From: Aphelocoma coerulescens | Taxonomy: Eukaryota; Chordata; Aves; Passeriformes; Corvidae | Direction: 5' to 3' | DNA length: 64,000 nucleotides | NCBI RefSeq assembly: GCF_041296385.1 | Contig: NC_091014.1 | Location: 15,785,578-15,849,577 of the forward strand | Shown here: piece after piece, positions 46,085-60,526 of the stretch | Layout: each line of letters starts with the position of its first letter | Position numbering within the stretch: position 1 is the stretch's first letter | Notes under the pieces: model-generated | Databases searched by the model: none | What the model was told of the DNA's origin: nothing | Seen by the model: the letters and a program-made list of their open reading frames with translations, nothing else | Position numbers and translations under genes: made by a program

Positions 46085-48504
46085 AGTGTATATGTATCAC
46101 AATTAACTGCACTGAGACCTGGAACACAGCGTCTGCAAGATACTGGTCAGATCTCCACAGGTGTTTGTATCTCACTATTTATTGATTTATCATATTTTTT
46201 TAATTTCAAACAGCTAGAAAATAATTTAAACACATGCCCATATTGCCAAATTCCTTCTCCTTTGCAACCTCTGGTCTGGTCACCTCCTCTTTAAGCATTT
46301 CTGAAGAAGATTCTGCTGCCCTACTGTGTCTTCAGTTATGCTTGAGCAGCTCCAGTGACTTTTCCTTGCATAGATGTAAGTGATGCCACCATCTCTGCAA
46401 GCTGTTCAATGCAGAAATGCACATAACCAGGCAATAAATATGGGTAAGCAGTTTGAGATTGTGGACTTCTGCCCAGTTTTGGAAATCTTAATTCCCTTAA
46501 TAGTGCAATATGCTACTGCAGACAACTGGTGTTAGAGGAAGACTAGGCAATGCTAGGGAGGGAAATTTTAAAAAGGAAGTACAGAAAGAAGACAAACAGC
46601 TGGGATGAACAGTGCTTTAAAATGTCCTGTAAAGGTACTGACAATAAAAGAAATTAATTCTATGGTTAGCAGCTTGGCTCAATTGCCCATCCTCTCAGCA
46701 GAATCTAAGAGCCCTGCCTAGGTTTTTTGCCTTTTGAAAACTGAGCAAGTAGCTCTTGGACAGCCGTGACCACACTTGAGCCCTCGTTTCTGCTATGTCT
46801 TCTTAGGATATGCTGAAGCAAATGGTTGAGTAAAGAAAAAGATGATTTTTAAAAAAAATTTTTTAATTTTTTTTTTTTTTTGCAGGTTGCTCTAAATGCT
46901 GTGCTTATTCTATTGACCATATAGTAAAAGAATTTTTTTTTTGTTTTTCTGGGGAAATGTTATTCCTGAAACTTGTTTAGTCAAGGGACATATGAAACCA
47001 GTAGATGCCTGCAAAGAACGTGTTACTTGCCTCTAGTCCTTCATATAATGACTTTGAAACCCTGCACTATATGCTTGCAAGAAACTTTAACATGTTTTCT
47101 AACTCAGGCTTCCAATTTACTGCCCTTGACACATTTTAGCTTCCTGTAGTGTGCATATTACAATAGTATTCACACAGAGATACATTTCATACTTTTGAGT
47201 TTTTCTAACTTGTACAAGAGACTCATCTGGACTGTTACCTTGGGAAAAAATTGTAGTTTAGCTCCTGTACAGCTCTTGATCTCCCTGAGTCTGGTAGTGT
47301 TCCAGGTGGTACGTGCAGGGTCATACAGAGTGGCTGGAGTGTCAATGGCCTGGGCAGTCTGTCTTCCATCTTCTCTTGCAGTATCAAAGCTAATCTTTTC
47401 AATACATCAACTTTTGTTTTTTGCTAACAACATAATCTTGCAGTGATTCCGTGCTTGCTGCACAGTAAACCATCATGTACTGGAACATTGAAGTGTATTT
47501 GCCATACACCTTTTAAAACTTTTATTTTTGTAAGCGTGTCTTAGGTTCTGTGCATTAGCTTGTTACTTCTTGTGCTCTCTAAATAACATTATGAAGAGCT
47601 TATAAGCAACCACTGTTTATGACACCTTTCTAAACTAGATGTTCTCTGTAGAGAACCCATTTGGGGATTTATTCTGGTTTTATAAAAGACATTTTCCTTT
47701 CCTAACAGTAAAATTCTCTGTCTGTAACAAATTAACTGCAGTTCAAGGACTAATCTCTTCCTCCATGGCAGAAATTTCTTTCTCTGTGGCACTGCTCTTC
47801 AGACTGACTGCTGCAGTCGCTGTCACAGATACTCCCTAGAGGTTTCAGACCAGAATCACATCTGCTGCTTTGAGTCACAACTTCATCCTATCTCGTAGGG
47901 TTTCAGTGTTCATTAGACTAATTAATGATTAAGTTCAGCAATATGACATGGCTTGGCTGTTTTGTTGTGTCAGTCAGCTTTCTCAAAAATTCAAAGTATC
48001 TGCTATTTTCTGAATGTTTGGTTTTGTGCAAGATTTTAAACAAGCAGCTTTCTCATGTTGGCGCTAAAGTCAGAAAAAGTATGCTGCTGCCTGACATAAT
48101 CTTGCTTCAGCTGCACAGAGGAATATAAACCCAGCAAAACCTCGGTTTGTAGAAGGAAATGGACAGGCAGAAGCCTCTCTGTAAGGGAGATCTTCACTTA
48201 TGTGAAATAAGAGGTATTATGATGAGAGAGGAGCAAAAGGGGGAGAATGGGAGCAAAATGTAATGCTAAAATTTAGTTGCTTTCCTCATTAAAGGAGAAC
48301 AACACGTAGCACTGATTCTGCTGCTGTTTCATTGTGGCCCTGTGGTTTTCCCTCGAAACAGATTACCTGCCTCTGCTTAGTTACCTATGCTGTTTTTCCA
48401 GGTTTTTAAGAAAAGGCACTTTGTAATTCTTTTCAGGAAAAAAATACCTAATTATGTTGTGTGCATAAATAATTATTGTTTATATGTATTATTAATCTAA
48501 TAAC

Positions 48505-48625
48505 TGATGTCGATGAGGGGATTGAGTGCACCCTCTATAAATTCACAGATATCAAGTTGAGGGATATTATCTGCTAGAGGGTAGGAAGGCTCTGAAGAGG
48601 TTCAGGCTGGACATCAGGAGGATTA
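48505..48625 (+). mobile_element. CR1 LINE fragment, sense
   Basis: The plus strand reads 'gatgaggggattgagtgcaccctc', a decayed 'ttcacagatatcaagttg', 'tctgctagagggtaggaaggctctg' and 'ttcaggctggacatcaggag', in the order found in the sense strand of CR1 ORF2 and its end. It is short, truncated on both sides, and in opposite orientation to most CR1 copies in this window. Confidence 0.75.
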
Positions 48626-51600
48626 CACACAGTAGTCTTAGTGACCACTGTATATTCTGAGTCAAATGGAACCCATTGATGGTAGTATGGCACTGTCTTC
48701 ATTGAAGAAATCAGGGTGATCACAGTGATGCCCAATATCAAAGGCATAGATTCACTAGCTTTTGGAGAAGATTGAGCAGTGTGTGACCCGGTGGTGAGAA
48801 GGCATAGAGCAAATACTTATCTATCCATCAGGTTTTGACTGTGCAGTTTTCTAAACCCACATCTTCTGTCCATCATGCTTGAAGTCTGACTTGGCTGGAA
48901 GAGTGTGATCATTGCTTCAGGAGATGCCACCTTACCTGGGGGATCAGATTTCCCCAGCAGTGTTAAGAAAGGCTTCTTCTGGTTTCTAATCCTCTGGCAA
49001 GGTATCAGACACCAAAGAGCAATGTGTCAAATAGTAGCCATAAAGGCTACTTGCCCAACAAAGTCAGCTAATTTTTTGGTGAATTGTGCAGTCATTCATT
49101 TGATGTTCTTGTGACACAGCTATTGAAGAAGATTTCTTCCATGATGTACCTGCTGATATCTGTGAAGAGCAATGAAGAGAGGCTACAAGGCACAGTTATT
49201 TGCTGTGTGCATACAACTATTTGATACATTTTAAATGTGAAATTTTTGAACTTAGCAACCCACATAGACTGGTCTGCCAGATAAGTATTATTAAATTTTT
49301 TTCAAGGTATTTTTCATATATGTTGTCTCTTTTTTTTCCCATGCCTCCCCATGTGAGAACATGACTAGCAAAAGCTAACATTCTGTCAGTATTCCTTCTT
49401 CAGAGACTACTTTTGTATCATACACTTTTGCCTCTTTTCAAAACTGTGTAAGTTCTATTTTTCTCTGGTCTCCTGTTATGTGGTGCTCTTTATGCCTATA
49501 ATAAATGCTGACAACTCCCAGCTTAACAGTTATTTCCATCAAATGCAGACTGTTACGTCACTCAGATTTCTGAGTGCCAGTCTGAGATAAGGACTTGAAT
49601 GAAAAGGCAGCTGGCATAAGGCTTGTGTCTGGAGAAAATGTTACTGTGTCTGGTAAGGCAGCAGCAGCATCTAAAGCAAGAGCAGCAAGTCAGCCTTAAC
49701 CTTCAAGGGGTGCCCAAATCTCCAGCATTCAAGGACAAAGCACATATCCTTTTGGCTTCTCTCAGTATTCCTAATAAAAATTGTTGTCAGAAGGTGAGAG
49801 ATGGTGCTTACTTCCTTCCAACACGATGATGCCACAATGATCCAAGCTTTCAGCATCCTGAACTAGGCTGCTCCAGTGTATTTTGATTAAGAACAATATG
49901 TTGAGTTTTGGCTTATTCAACATGCAGGTCTCTGCCAGCTAGAAGTGTCCCTGTGGAGAGCACAGCTTTCTGTAGCCACTGGGCTAGGTGTAAAGAGCTT
50001 AACAGCTTTAGGGTTTTTTGTACTTTGTTCTCTGTAATGGACAGAGCTGACAGGTAGATATACTGTGCAGTTGTATAATTGACCACTCAGGAAAACTGAT
50101 GTTTCCTTTCTCTGTGGTACCAATCTTGTATGTCCCCAGTCCGGGCCTCCCACCTGTGTTATCTACTGTAAGCTCTCAATCTTTAATTTCCTTTTTGTAA
50201 TGCAAGTTTTGTTCCTGAACTTGATTCTTAAAAAAGTCAACCTTCTCAAAGCAAAATCTCTGTGAGCAGTAGAGGTTCATGGTGTCAATGTGCTGACATG
50301 GTCTCAAGTCAGGGATTAGTGGTGCTTCCTCATTATCTCATCTCTTCCCATCTGTCAGCATCCATTTGTTTTTTTGCCTTGTGTTTATATGGCAAGCTTT
50401 TGGGGAGAGGTGATTTAATTGTTCTGTATTTGAACTGCACTTAGCACGCTGAGTCCTTCCCAGTGCCAGAGACAGATATTTCAGTAATGTAGTCAACCTT
50501 TAGGAATGAAGCTATGTGATGTTTTGCTTCCAACAATCTAATGATCTGATTTCTCCCCTCCTCTTTCCCCCTGATGCCCACCAATGGAAAGCTTGCTCTG
50601 TCCCTATCCAGGCTTTCCTTCCAGAAGGAAGGTCATAGTCTTGCACTGCCAAATGTCACAGACAACAGCTTCTGCACTGGCCGTAAGAGTCTCATTTCTC
50701 TAACAAAGGTAGCCTTTCCATTGAAAGGAAAAAAAAAAAAGCCCACATAGATAATCCTTTCTATTTATTGCAATGAGAGAAAGGAGCTTTACTGATTATA
50801 TATGACAGCATTTTTAATAAATTAAGCTGAGATTTTAACTTCTTTGTGAGAAATGGCTAGATGTCACCCCTCTTTTGCCAGTGCAAGTGAAGTCTGTCAT
50901 TTGCAATGTCAGGGTTGGTGTTTGAGGGTACAATACTTACCAGAACTTTACTTTCTAACCCCAGTATTTTATATTGCAGCATGCTGTATTTTAGAGTGAA
51001 ATATTTATCTTCTGCAAAGAGTGCCAGGCTCTCCCCTGGTCAGGAGCCGTGGGCCTGCTGAAGCCCCAGTGGTCATGGAGTTTTGCATGCTCTAGAGACG
51101 TGTGGAGAGTCCAAGGCTGAGGCTTGAGGTCAGACTGAGAGGAGAAGGTAAAATCTTAAGGAAAAGAATGCCCATTTAGTATGTGTTTTGTAGAACTAGA
51201 AAACAGCAATTTAGCTTTGAGAGATTACTGTAGCAGAAGTTTTGTTTCAAGAAGATGCGTTTGCTTCTCTGCACATATGGAAATAAAATATATTGTTGCA
51301 GGTATGTGATGTTATTGGAAACAAGTTTGGAGGAGCAGTGAATCTGCATGTGTGGAGAGTCCTGCATATGCACATGTTGTTGTTCTCTTCACAAGCATCC
51401 CCCAACATGCTTCAATTTGAGAAAGTCAGTGTCTACCTCTTAGACTCAGCTTACTTGGGTTGATTCTGGGTGTTGTTCTTGATGCAGAAAGTAGATCCTG
51501 AGAAGGAGTTAAGCCCAAATAAAAAGCAAAGAAGAGTGAAGACAAAGGCAGCAGTCAGGAGGGAAAACAAGGCAGAAACACAAGCAGGAAGTCAGATGAA

Positions 51601-52170
51601 TAGTGGGGTTTTAGTGCACTGGTGTGTCTGTTAACTCCTCTTATCTTGGCCTGGGAAATATTTAACAAATAATATTGTATTGTATTAAATTTTTCTTTGT
51701 ATCAGATAGTAATACACCATTAAATTTTTGTGGGATTATTTTGTATCCTACATTTTTAAACTCTTTTGCTTTTTTATTGTGAGCCAGTCGCTGTTTGGCT
51801 GACCTTGTGCATGACTAATCTGTTGCCATTCATCTGATTGTACATTTTAAAATCTTGTGAGCCCTTCCAAATCACAAAAGGTGGATTCTGTCAAAACAAC
51901 AGCATTCAGATTTAATGGCTGGGATACAGAGACAACAAAAAGACCCAGATTTCCTACATGCAGAGATGCTTTACTCTGAGTGGGAATGAGCAGAACAAAG
52001 GCAGTGTCATCCTGCTAGTCATTCACAGTCACCTGCTGACAAATTTAGCTCTGTCTGACCTTAAAAAAAGAGAGAGGAAAAAAGTAGATAAGAAGCTAAA
52101 TTATTTGATCCTAGTTCATAAAATAGGTCTGTTAGCTCTTAAGTAAATAAAGAAAATAATAAATATATGC

Positions 52171-52204
52171 TTATATATATACACACACATATATATATAT
52201 ATAA
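52171..52204. repeat. Compound TA/CA microsatellite
   Basis: A TA run, then (AC)4, then a second TA run of about 14 bases. It is likely length-polymorphic. Confidence 0.85.
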
Positions 52205-55200
52205 TAAATAGTTTCTTAAGGAATTTGCTCCAAACATTTTAGGCCATATCTGAGGAAGTTAATAGGGCCAGAACAATTGGTGCAAAATGTGGAAACATTC
52301 TCCCAGCATTTAGGTGAATTACCTTCAGTCAGGATTTTTTGCTCTAAAAAGGGGAAAAGCCTATTCATGGAAAGCTTTGCTTGAGGAGATTTTTTACTCT
52401 TCCCTTGCCTCAGAAGTCAAGTGTGTCTGCTCAGTGAACTGCTACTGCTTCATATTTTTGTAGATCTCCATCTTCAGTTTGCCTTTTAGTTCTTCTCTTG
52501 TAAATGAAATCTTGCTCAGGACTGCTAATTGTAATTTCCTCAGGCAAGAAGGCCTTTCCTTTGTGCCAGTGAAACTCATAGAAATTTCATTTATGCGATG
52601 GGCTTGCTCCTCTTGGCTTCACTGTTCTTGCCCCTCTGGGTTTAATTTATCTTGGCCACTTTGAGAAGAAAAGGACTTTTATTCCAATGTTATTTCTGGA
52701 GTCCTCCTTAGGAGACCAACAAAGCCAGTGCAGTGAGGATACACAGTCACAGTGCTCAACTGCCTGATGCAGAATACTTTGTGAAACAGTAAATCATCTG
52801 TCTTGCATGCCATGAAGGCAGTTGTCTTCTGTCACTGGGCTGTCAGGTTGAGATGCTGTTTTTAGCTAAGGTTGCTATTTCTAAAACGACCTCTGGGAAG
52901 GATTGACTGTCTGAAAACTGATGCCTGTTGTCCTGTAATTGCTACTTCATTAAAATATTTCAGTTTCAATTCTTGTATGCCCCTAAGTTCTCTAGATACC
53001 TGACATGGAAATTCTCAACTGTAAAGTAAACTTCTGTTCAATGTGACATTTTAGAGCAAAATCCCCATTGTGGGATTTGAGTTAAAGCTGTCAAGAAGAC
53101 TGGCTTTCACTAGAGACCTTAACAAGGCATCCATATTTCTTTATTTCTTTATCTCAATAAAAATTTCATTCATGATTTCCAAGTAACCTGTCTAATCAGA
53201 AGTGTAAGGAATTTACCAGATAAGCATTTCAGTAGAACCTACTGGATGAACTGTGAATATAAACCGAAAGGAGTTAACAAACATTGCAGTCTACAAGCAG
53301 TGAACACATAATCACCATTATCATCAAAGAAAGAAACAAAGTCCAGAAGAAAAAAATCAAAGTTATTCTATGCATTTTTGCCAATACATTTTTGCTGGCT
53401 TTTTTTTTTTTAGATTATACTCAAAACCAGGTGCAGTAATTACTCTTTTAAATGCACCAGGGCTGAATTATGTTTGCCACAGGCAACATTATGCTGTTTT
53501 CTATTTACTACATTATTAACATAAAACCCAAAAGATTGTTCTAAACAAACCTTGCATTGGTTGCCATTTGTTTTTACCTACTGAGAGTGGCTGAGTGTTG
53601 AAAAATGTGTAGAAAAACAATTACCGTGTAAAACACAGTTCATCTCACAAATGAGGTAATGGCACAGTCAGTGTGGTGATAGGACTTTTTCCTCTTTTCT
53701 GATTCCATGAATTTGAATGTTTGACTTCTGTATACATTATGTTGTGTTGTATATACTTGCTATTGTAAAAAAAAAAAAAAAGAAGAAAAAATACAATAGT
53801 GTGTTATAGAAGTCTTGAAAGTGTATTTCTTTTTCCTTCCCCAATCCAGGAATATCTGAATCACAGGAAGTTTCAGAAAGAGAGACATTATATCCATTAA
53901 CAGCAAGCATTACTATTGGCATATGAATACAGGAAAACATAAAGCTGTTTCATTAAATGAGTAATTTTGTGGTAGCTGGCCTCAAGGCTAATAAAATGTA
54001 TTTGTGTAACTATTGCATTTTAAAGGCTTATTTGTGAAGCAGGATAGTGCTGCACTAAGTGATGTAGAAATGTAGAGCAGAACAGCTCTTGATTCAAGAG
54101 ACTACAGTTAAAAATAATTGACTACAGGAGTGCAAGCAAAAGAAGAAAAATTAATTAAAGTGTGAAGAATGAATAAAGTAAAATGGGATGAATAGGATAC
54201 AGTGCAGTGATTTAATAAAGCAAAATCAAGCTGTAGAACAACCAGATATTTATTCATTGAACAAGTAACTGGTTTTGATAGAACAAGAAAATGTTGAAAA
54301 TTTCTTTTATCTGGAACATTTTGATTTTTTGGTTTAGCTTTAGTCCAAGAGTAGGTGGTATAAAACTGATTGTCTAGCGTGGTTATGATTAGATTAATTT
54401 TTCACGAAGTTATAGCATTAATACACAACCAAAGAAATGTAATTATTCTTCCTTATAATTTGTCTCAATTTCTTTAATTAAAAAAGAATACCTTAGTTTT
54501 TCTTCACTTTGCTTTTGTGATTAGAGTTTGCCAAGTGCAGGGCTTAGTGCTGATGCTATTACTGTAGCCCTTTGAAGCATTTTTCAAGTACTTGTCACCT
54601 GAGCACTTAAATGCTGAAGTTGTGTTGAGAATTCTTGCATGTTATCTTCAAAGCAGAGCCAGTCTGTCCAGTCATTCTTTCCAGAAGAGGCTCCTCATAT
54701 GGAGAGGAGGATGACCTTGACAGCACTTTCTCAGTCAGAGTCTGAAAGGTAGCAAAAGACGATGTCAGCTTCTTAACACTTTAGGAAAAAGGTCTAAATT
54801 TCATTTTCATTGCCCTGAAGAGTAACCTGAGTCTTCATCTCCTGCCTTTGGACATTTCCGTCTGTCCAGCTGTATTTGTGGTGAGCATAAGGAGAACTGA
54901 TCAACACCTACCTTTGTCTCCCTTTTTTTTCTGGTTGTTTTCAAGTATTATCCACATATGAATCTTCTCATGAGAATCAGGGAAAAGGTATTTAAAACTT
55001 TGCAGAGAAGAAAGAAAGATGAAGAAATTAAATTGCATCTCTAAAGTTGCAAATTCATAGAACAGAGATTAATATTTAGATTTTTGATCTTGGCTTTGAG
55101 CTCCCATGATGAATTCTGAAGGACAGAGAACATAAATTTAATGTAGTCAAGATGTCCTTGCACATAGAATAATTGGTCTGAAATGTATAAGATGCTAGGG

Positions 55201-57342
55201 ATTTAAAACTTGGCTGCTTAATTAGTTGCAACAAGGAAATGATAAACATGAAAGCAATCTTCACCTGGAGATAACAAAGGAAGACTGTGGATGTCGAAAG
55301 TATTTGCTCAAAGCAGTTAAACACAAAGACTGTTCTGTGTCTATGCTTTATTAGGTGTTTCCAAGTAACAGTGATTTATTTCAGAGACAAGGTAAAATAT
55401 ATTTTCAAAAGGGACTCTTAAAAATACCTAGCATAGAATCTTTTCAGCTGTTAATTGACTTGTGTTGAAATTTTCATTCAACTTTATCTTAAATTTTGTT
55501 TTATATGTATTTTCTAGCAGCTTCACTGAATTTTAAATGCAAAGTATATGTAAATACTATACATAACATATAGCAGTAAGTGGTGGCAGCAAGTTCTCTC
55601 CTATGTGGTTAAGTCATATATAACTTTTAAAGAACACTGTATACTGTCTATATAAATTTAGAATGGAATTTCCCTGTTGAATAGAGGTATATAGCATGTA
55701 ACATACTCCAGGGATTATTGAACAAATCTGTTGTCCAGCATATGGTTCACAGATTAAAAGGTTACTATTCTGCACTGTAGGGAATCTAACTCTTATTACA
55801 TTAGCCTTTAGCTCTGTATTGCAGTGCTTTATATGGCTGTAGCAATTTTGATGTGGTGCTTAATTGCTACATTTTGTATTGAAGAGAAGAGCAGTGTGAT
55901 TGTCCCTTTCAATAGGTAGCACATTCACAGCACATGCTTTGCTTCCATCATGCAGGCTATGTTGTAACATACATTTCTCAGAGTTCATTAGAAATGTATT
56001 GTAGCCCTCTGCCAAGGTCTGTTTCATAGCTGCTTTAATGATAATTGTCCTTACCACTTATGGATGGCAACCAGGGCAGAAGTCACCAACTTCTCAGTGC
56101 TGGCGAAACATTTTTGCACTCATAACAAAGTGCAAGCTAAAAGCTAAATCCTTGGAGCAGTGAGTGAATTCACTTTCCTCTGGTAAAATTGCTGAAAGAA
56201 GCTCAGCTTCTCCAAGTGGTTCTCTAGATTTAGTACTAAAAGCTTGTTCTGGGTCTTTACAGCTGATGGTGTTACATTTTTCTGTTAAGCTTTTTGGACT
56301 GGGAATTATAGTCTGGTTCTCACCTCTGCTGTGAGCAGACCATCTCTGCAAAGCATAGTCAGGGCATGGAGTGAAGCAGCATGGGTGGGAATGGAATTCT
56401 CAGGTTGGACCATCAAAACTTGAGACTGATGCTTCATTTGTTGGCAGAAAAGCAGAAATGCATAGTAGAGATGCTTGCAGATTCATTTTTAGTAAGTGAG
56501 AGGGAAAGAATGAGGCTATTCTGACAACTTCTACTGTTGAAACTGAAGAGGAAATTTCAAAAGCAGCATGTAGGTGCTGCATTCAGGTAGATTAATCATT
56601 CAAACATCAGAAATTAAATGGTTTGGGTTTTTTGATTGTAATTTATATACTATGTTGATATAAATCCTATGGTTTTACCCATCCTGTAATGAAGTGAAAA
56701 AAATCTGTCTTCACAGGTGATTCCACCATAAGAAATTTTTTGGGTCTGCCATGGTTTTTTCTCTCTACAGACAGGACAAAAGACAACAAAAAAAGACTAT
56801 GTAATAAAAGCAGACACTGCTGAATTAATATTCACACCGCACACGTTTAAGTTTGCTGTGCAATTACTTTTGTTTTCTAAGCAAGGAAAGTCAAATACAA
56901 GTCTGTTGAGATCTATACTATATGCAGTGTATGTCCGAAATATATCACAAGGGTAATATTTGATTATATGAATATTAAAACCTGAGATTGGATTTAGAAA
57001 TTTCAATTAAAGCACCACAAGTGAGTGGCATGGATTTGAAAGACTCTGAACACCTGCCATTTCTTTGAATTTGGCTCCAGAAAAATCTAAAAATATGAAT
57101 TCTTGAATGCAGATTTAGAATGGTCAGTTGAGGTTGTGAAATTAAGATATTTTTCGCCAAAACCAGTACTCCTTAAATAGGATCTCATCTGCTACCCAAA
57201 TACAAGCTCAGATGGAGTCACATCAGAATTACCCTTTTGGGTTTGTTTTGTAAACAGTCCTGAAATGACTTTTGGTAATGTGGGTACGTCTGTGCATGTA
57301 AGTCCAGGGAAGACTTTTATGCCACTTATTTCCCAGAAACAC

Positions 57343-57368
57343 TTTTTTTTTTTTTTTTTTTTTTTTTT
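57343..57368. repeat. 26-bp T homopolymer
   Basis: A pure T run with no retroposed gene or SINE body recognised on its right side, so it is listed only as a homopolymer. Confidence 0.9.
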
Positions 57369-58085
57369 ACATAGGGCATGTGCTTAAAATTGTTACTAGT
57401 AAGGGCATTGTGCCCAGCAGTGACTGCAGCTAGAGTGTACTCATATGCACATATGCATGCTGCTATTCCTCATTGCTCGTCATGGAGTTTTCCCTGAATG
57501 AATGTGGGATTGATGCCAATAGGTTTTTAAGATTTGTGTGTGTGTGTTTCTGGTGCTGTAACAGGCTCATTAAGAATGAGAAGTGTATATTTAATGCAAC
57601 ATTGTTAAAGAAGGCTTCCACCATTTATTCCAACATTGGGTGTATCTGTTGGGGTCATCACAGGGGCTTTGAGAGCTCCTCCCTAACAGTGGAGCAATGC
57701 CAGAGGCTGCTGTGGCTGTCTTGCTCTGTGTTTGGGCACTTCCACGCTGCCCCATGTGCCAGGGCCTTTCCCAGCCTCACTTAATTTGCAGAAGAGTTTT
57801 TTCTCACTGAGTCTTTAACTGTTGGCTTTCTCATCTCTGCTGCCCTTTGTCCAACCCTGTGTCCCCAGCAATAAAGTCTGATATTGGTTATATCTTTTTC
57901 CATTTCTTTTCTTTTTGTTGCTGGATCCCTTGACAGCTGGTCATCTCAGTAGCTTAACTTGTGGTTAAATTAGTTTTGTCTTTTGTGCATCCTCTTGCCT
58001 TTCCAGAAGTGCGACCCATTCTCTAGGCTGTTAAACTGTGCAAGAAAAACATTTTTAATGCAACATCTTCTAATTAAAATTGAAA

Positions 58086-58330
58086 AATCACAGAATGGTT
58101 TGGGTTGGAAGGGACCATAAAGGCCATCTAGTTCCAACCCTCTGCCATGGGCAGGGACACCTTCCACTAGACCAGGTTGCTCAAAGCCCCACCCAACCTG
58201 GCCTTGAACACTTTCAGGGATAGGGTGTCCACAGCTTCTCTGAGAAATTGTCCCAGTGCCTCACTGCCCTCACAGGAAGGAATTTGATCCTAATATCTAA
58301 TCTAAAACTACCTTTCAAGATCCCATTATT
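58086..58330 (-). mobile_element. CR1 LINE 3' fragment, antisense
   Basis: The plus strand opens with 'atcacagaatggtttgggtt', followed by 'ggaagggaccataaaggccatc', 'ccttccactagaccaggttg', 'cagggatagggtgtccacag' and 'ctaatctaaaactacc'. Landmark order gives minus-strand orientation. It is truncated near 58330. It is better preserved than the copies at 16.3 and 17.1 kb. Confidence 0.9.
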
Positions 58331-60476
58331 CTAAGCATGCTGGCTGCTGGCTCTTGTGAGACTATTGTGTCTATAGTCCCATTGTTTGCTGCTGACCTTG
58401 GCTTAAACACAGGGGCTAGCTTGATCTTTTAAGTTTTTTTTTAATGCTACATACATTTTGCAGGTCTCTTGATTTTAATGCAGACTGATTTCATTTTTTT
58501 GGGATCCCAGAGAACTTACGTCAGGCATTAGAATACCCTGGAATATTAAACCTAATTTAAATTTAACTGAAATTGTCAGAATATATGAATAATTGAACAA
58601 GGTATGTTTTGTGAAACACCTGGGGAATTTTCTTTCCCTGCTTTTATACTAACTAATTTGCAGACAGCACTTACCTGCATGGAGACTCTGGAGTGTCATT
58701 ATTCTGCTGCAGGTAGTACTGGTGGATAACTGCAAATAGTCATTCTTCTTCCTCCTCTTCCCAAAAGCCCCAGTGGTCTCCACTTATAAAACAGGGATGG
58801 CAGTGGTGATTTTCTTTCATAAAAGTTCTTTTGAAGAGGTAGGCACTTATATATTGAGTAAAGGCACTAAAGACAAGGTGAAAACGTTGACATTACCCTG
58901 CTTTTTGTTGCAGTGCAAAACATACAGGTGTTACAGACTTGAACCTATTTTGTCTGTGCTGGAAACTGATCTTTGTTTGGGGAAGAGGAGGAGGATGATA
59001 AAGACTTTTTTCCTTCCAGTGCTTTCATTTAATTTTCAGCTCTGCCTATTACTTTTCAGTTTACCTCTCCAGTAAATTCAACCTACCTCTCCAATGCAAT
59101 TAACTACAGGGTTCTGTCTGAAAAATTTACAGAACATTTTTTGCAGACTGATATATAAGTTTAGTATTATTTTTTTGCCTGAGACTTTTTTTCTTTTCAT
59201 GAATAGATCCAGCTCTTTTACCATTTTTCTATTATGAAAAAGAAAACAATTTCCCTCCCCCATAATTTCATGTGAGACCTGTGAAGGACCCACATAAGTA
59301 GGTGAAATAACTGAATGTGAAAAGCACACTGGCTGTTGGCAAAGAGGTATCTGGTGCAGAGCAAATAAGTTAAAAAAAAGAAAAGAATTTTTTTCAATCT
59401 CACAGCAGATACTTGCAACAGTATTTCCACATGACCCAACAGGTGTGTGACAGTACTTTGGTAACGTAGGGAAGTGAATTTCTTTGTGTATCTTGGTGAT
59501 CTTAATCCTCCAAAGGTATTTTTAATCCCTGACAAACACTGGTACACATACTTTGCTTAATAGCTATAGAGTTTAGTCTGCTTGAACACTAAAAAAATCC
59601 CATGTTTTCTTGATTACCATAATTATTTGGTAATTCTTAAATCCTTTTCACGTACCTTGCACATGGATAACACATGCTGAATCAGAGAACCTATTGGATG
59701 TATTAAGTTATCTGTCAGACAGTACTAAATTCTGAGTGTTTTTGTTAACATAATATATTGATTGTAATAAGTGCCATTCACTATGTCATTTCAGTCTGTG
59801 CTGAAAGCATTTATAGCACAATACATCATTACTGCTAAACAGGGAATTTGAAGGTTTAATTACAGTAGATAAGGGTATAGTGGCAGCTCCCCAGGTTGCC
59901 TCTCAGGTACTGATTTTGAAAAATCCGTTACAGAGTAAGAGGTGATTCAGCAGCCTTTTCCTTGAAGAGCTCCACAGGACTTCAAAAGTAGAAGTACAGG
60001 AAAGAATATTCAATTGTTGATCTTAAATTGGAATCCTATAAAACATCAGCTATGAATTGGCAGGCTTCAGTAAGATTCCAAGATCTACTCCTTAGATATT
60101 TTATCTTCTTAACCTGAAAGTAAAGGTATTTGTGTCCAAATAGGCCTGTTTCATATCAGAAGCTGGTTGCTTTAAGAACTAATGAGCAGGAAGAGTCTTA
60201 CTGATATCCAGTGCATAGAGAATAAAAGATGTGTGTGTACATTGTCATACAGGCACCCTCCGTGTTGGGAGAGGTGCAGCTGATGTGCAGCTGATGTGCA
60301 CAAACAGCAGCATTTTATAACTGATTAAAAATATTTTTTAAATTTCTTGGAAGACAACAGTAGATATGACAAAGTGTTGCCTGCTGCCCTGCTGAAGTGA
60401 TTCATCATGTGAAATAAATGATGAACTGTGCTTAATGGAATGATATCAGCCACAAAGTTTGTGTGTGTATATGTCT

Positions 60477-60526
60477 GTCACTATATGGGCTTTTAGAGGG
60501 TGGAGGAGTTTCTTTGATACTCCCTT
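60477..60526 (+). repeat. Diverged direct repeat, copy 1
   Basis: A 50-bp segment beginning GTCACTATATGGGC. It aligns without gaps to 61016-61065 with 41 of 50 identical positions by hand count. The family is unknown. Confidence 0.7.

Larger units (their letters stand above)
34401..48504 (+). other. SLC2A13: SLC2A13 intron, no gene recognised
   Basis: About 14 kb of AT-rich intron. It contains a purine-rich stretch (about 37455-37830), a 19-bp tandem duplication (45485-45522), a C8-AGA-C8 motif (46066-46084) and a long A/T block (46850-46882). Several open frames occur by chance (for example 36537-37097 minus, 44542-45051 plus and 38137-38526 minus). None has a recognisable domain, codon bias or splice context. 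Confidence 0.6.
48626..58085 (+). other. SLC2A13: SLC2A13 intron, no gene recognised
   Basis: AT-rich intron with a TA/CA microsatellite (52171-52204), a 14-bp A-run near 53767 and a 26-bp T-run (57343-57368). I see no repeat ends, RNA genes or exon-like blocks. Confidence 0.6.

Noticed and set aside
46860..46890. Long T-tract followed by TTGCAG, resembling a strong 3' splice site
   Set aside because: The bases after it do not encode the expected next part of SLC2A13 (after [10 protein letters not shown]), and no donor with a sensible open frame follows. It is a cryptic acceptor at most.
53763..53785. A-run considered as the tail of a processed pseudogene or SINE
   Set aside because: No gene-like or SINE-like sequence lies to its left and no target duplication could be found.
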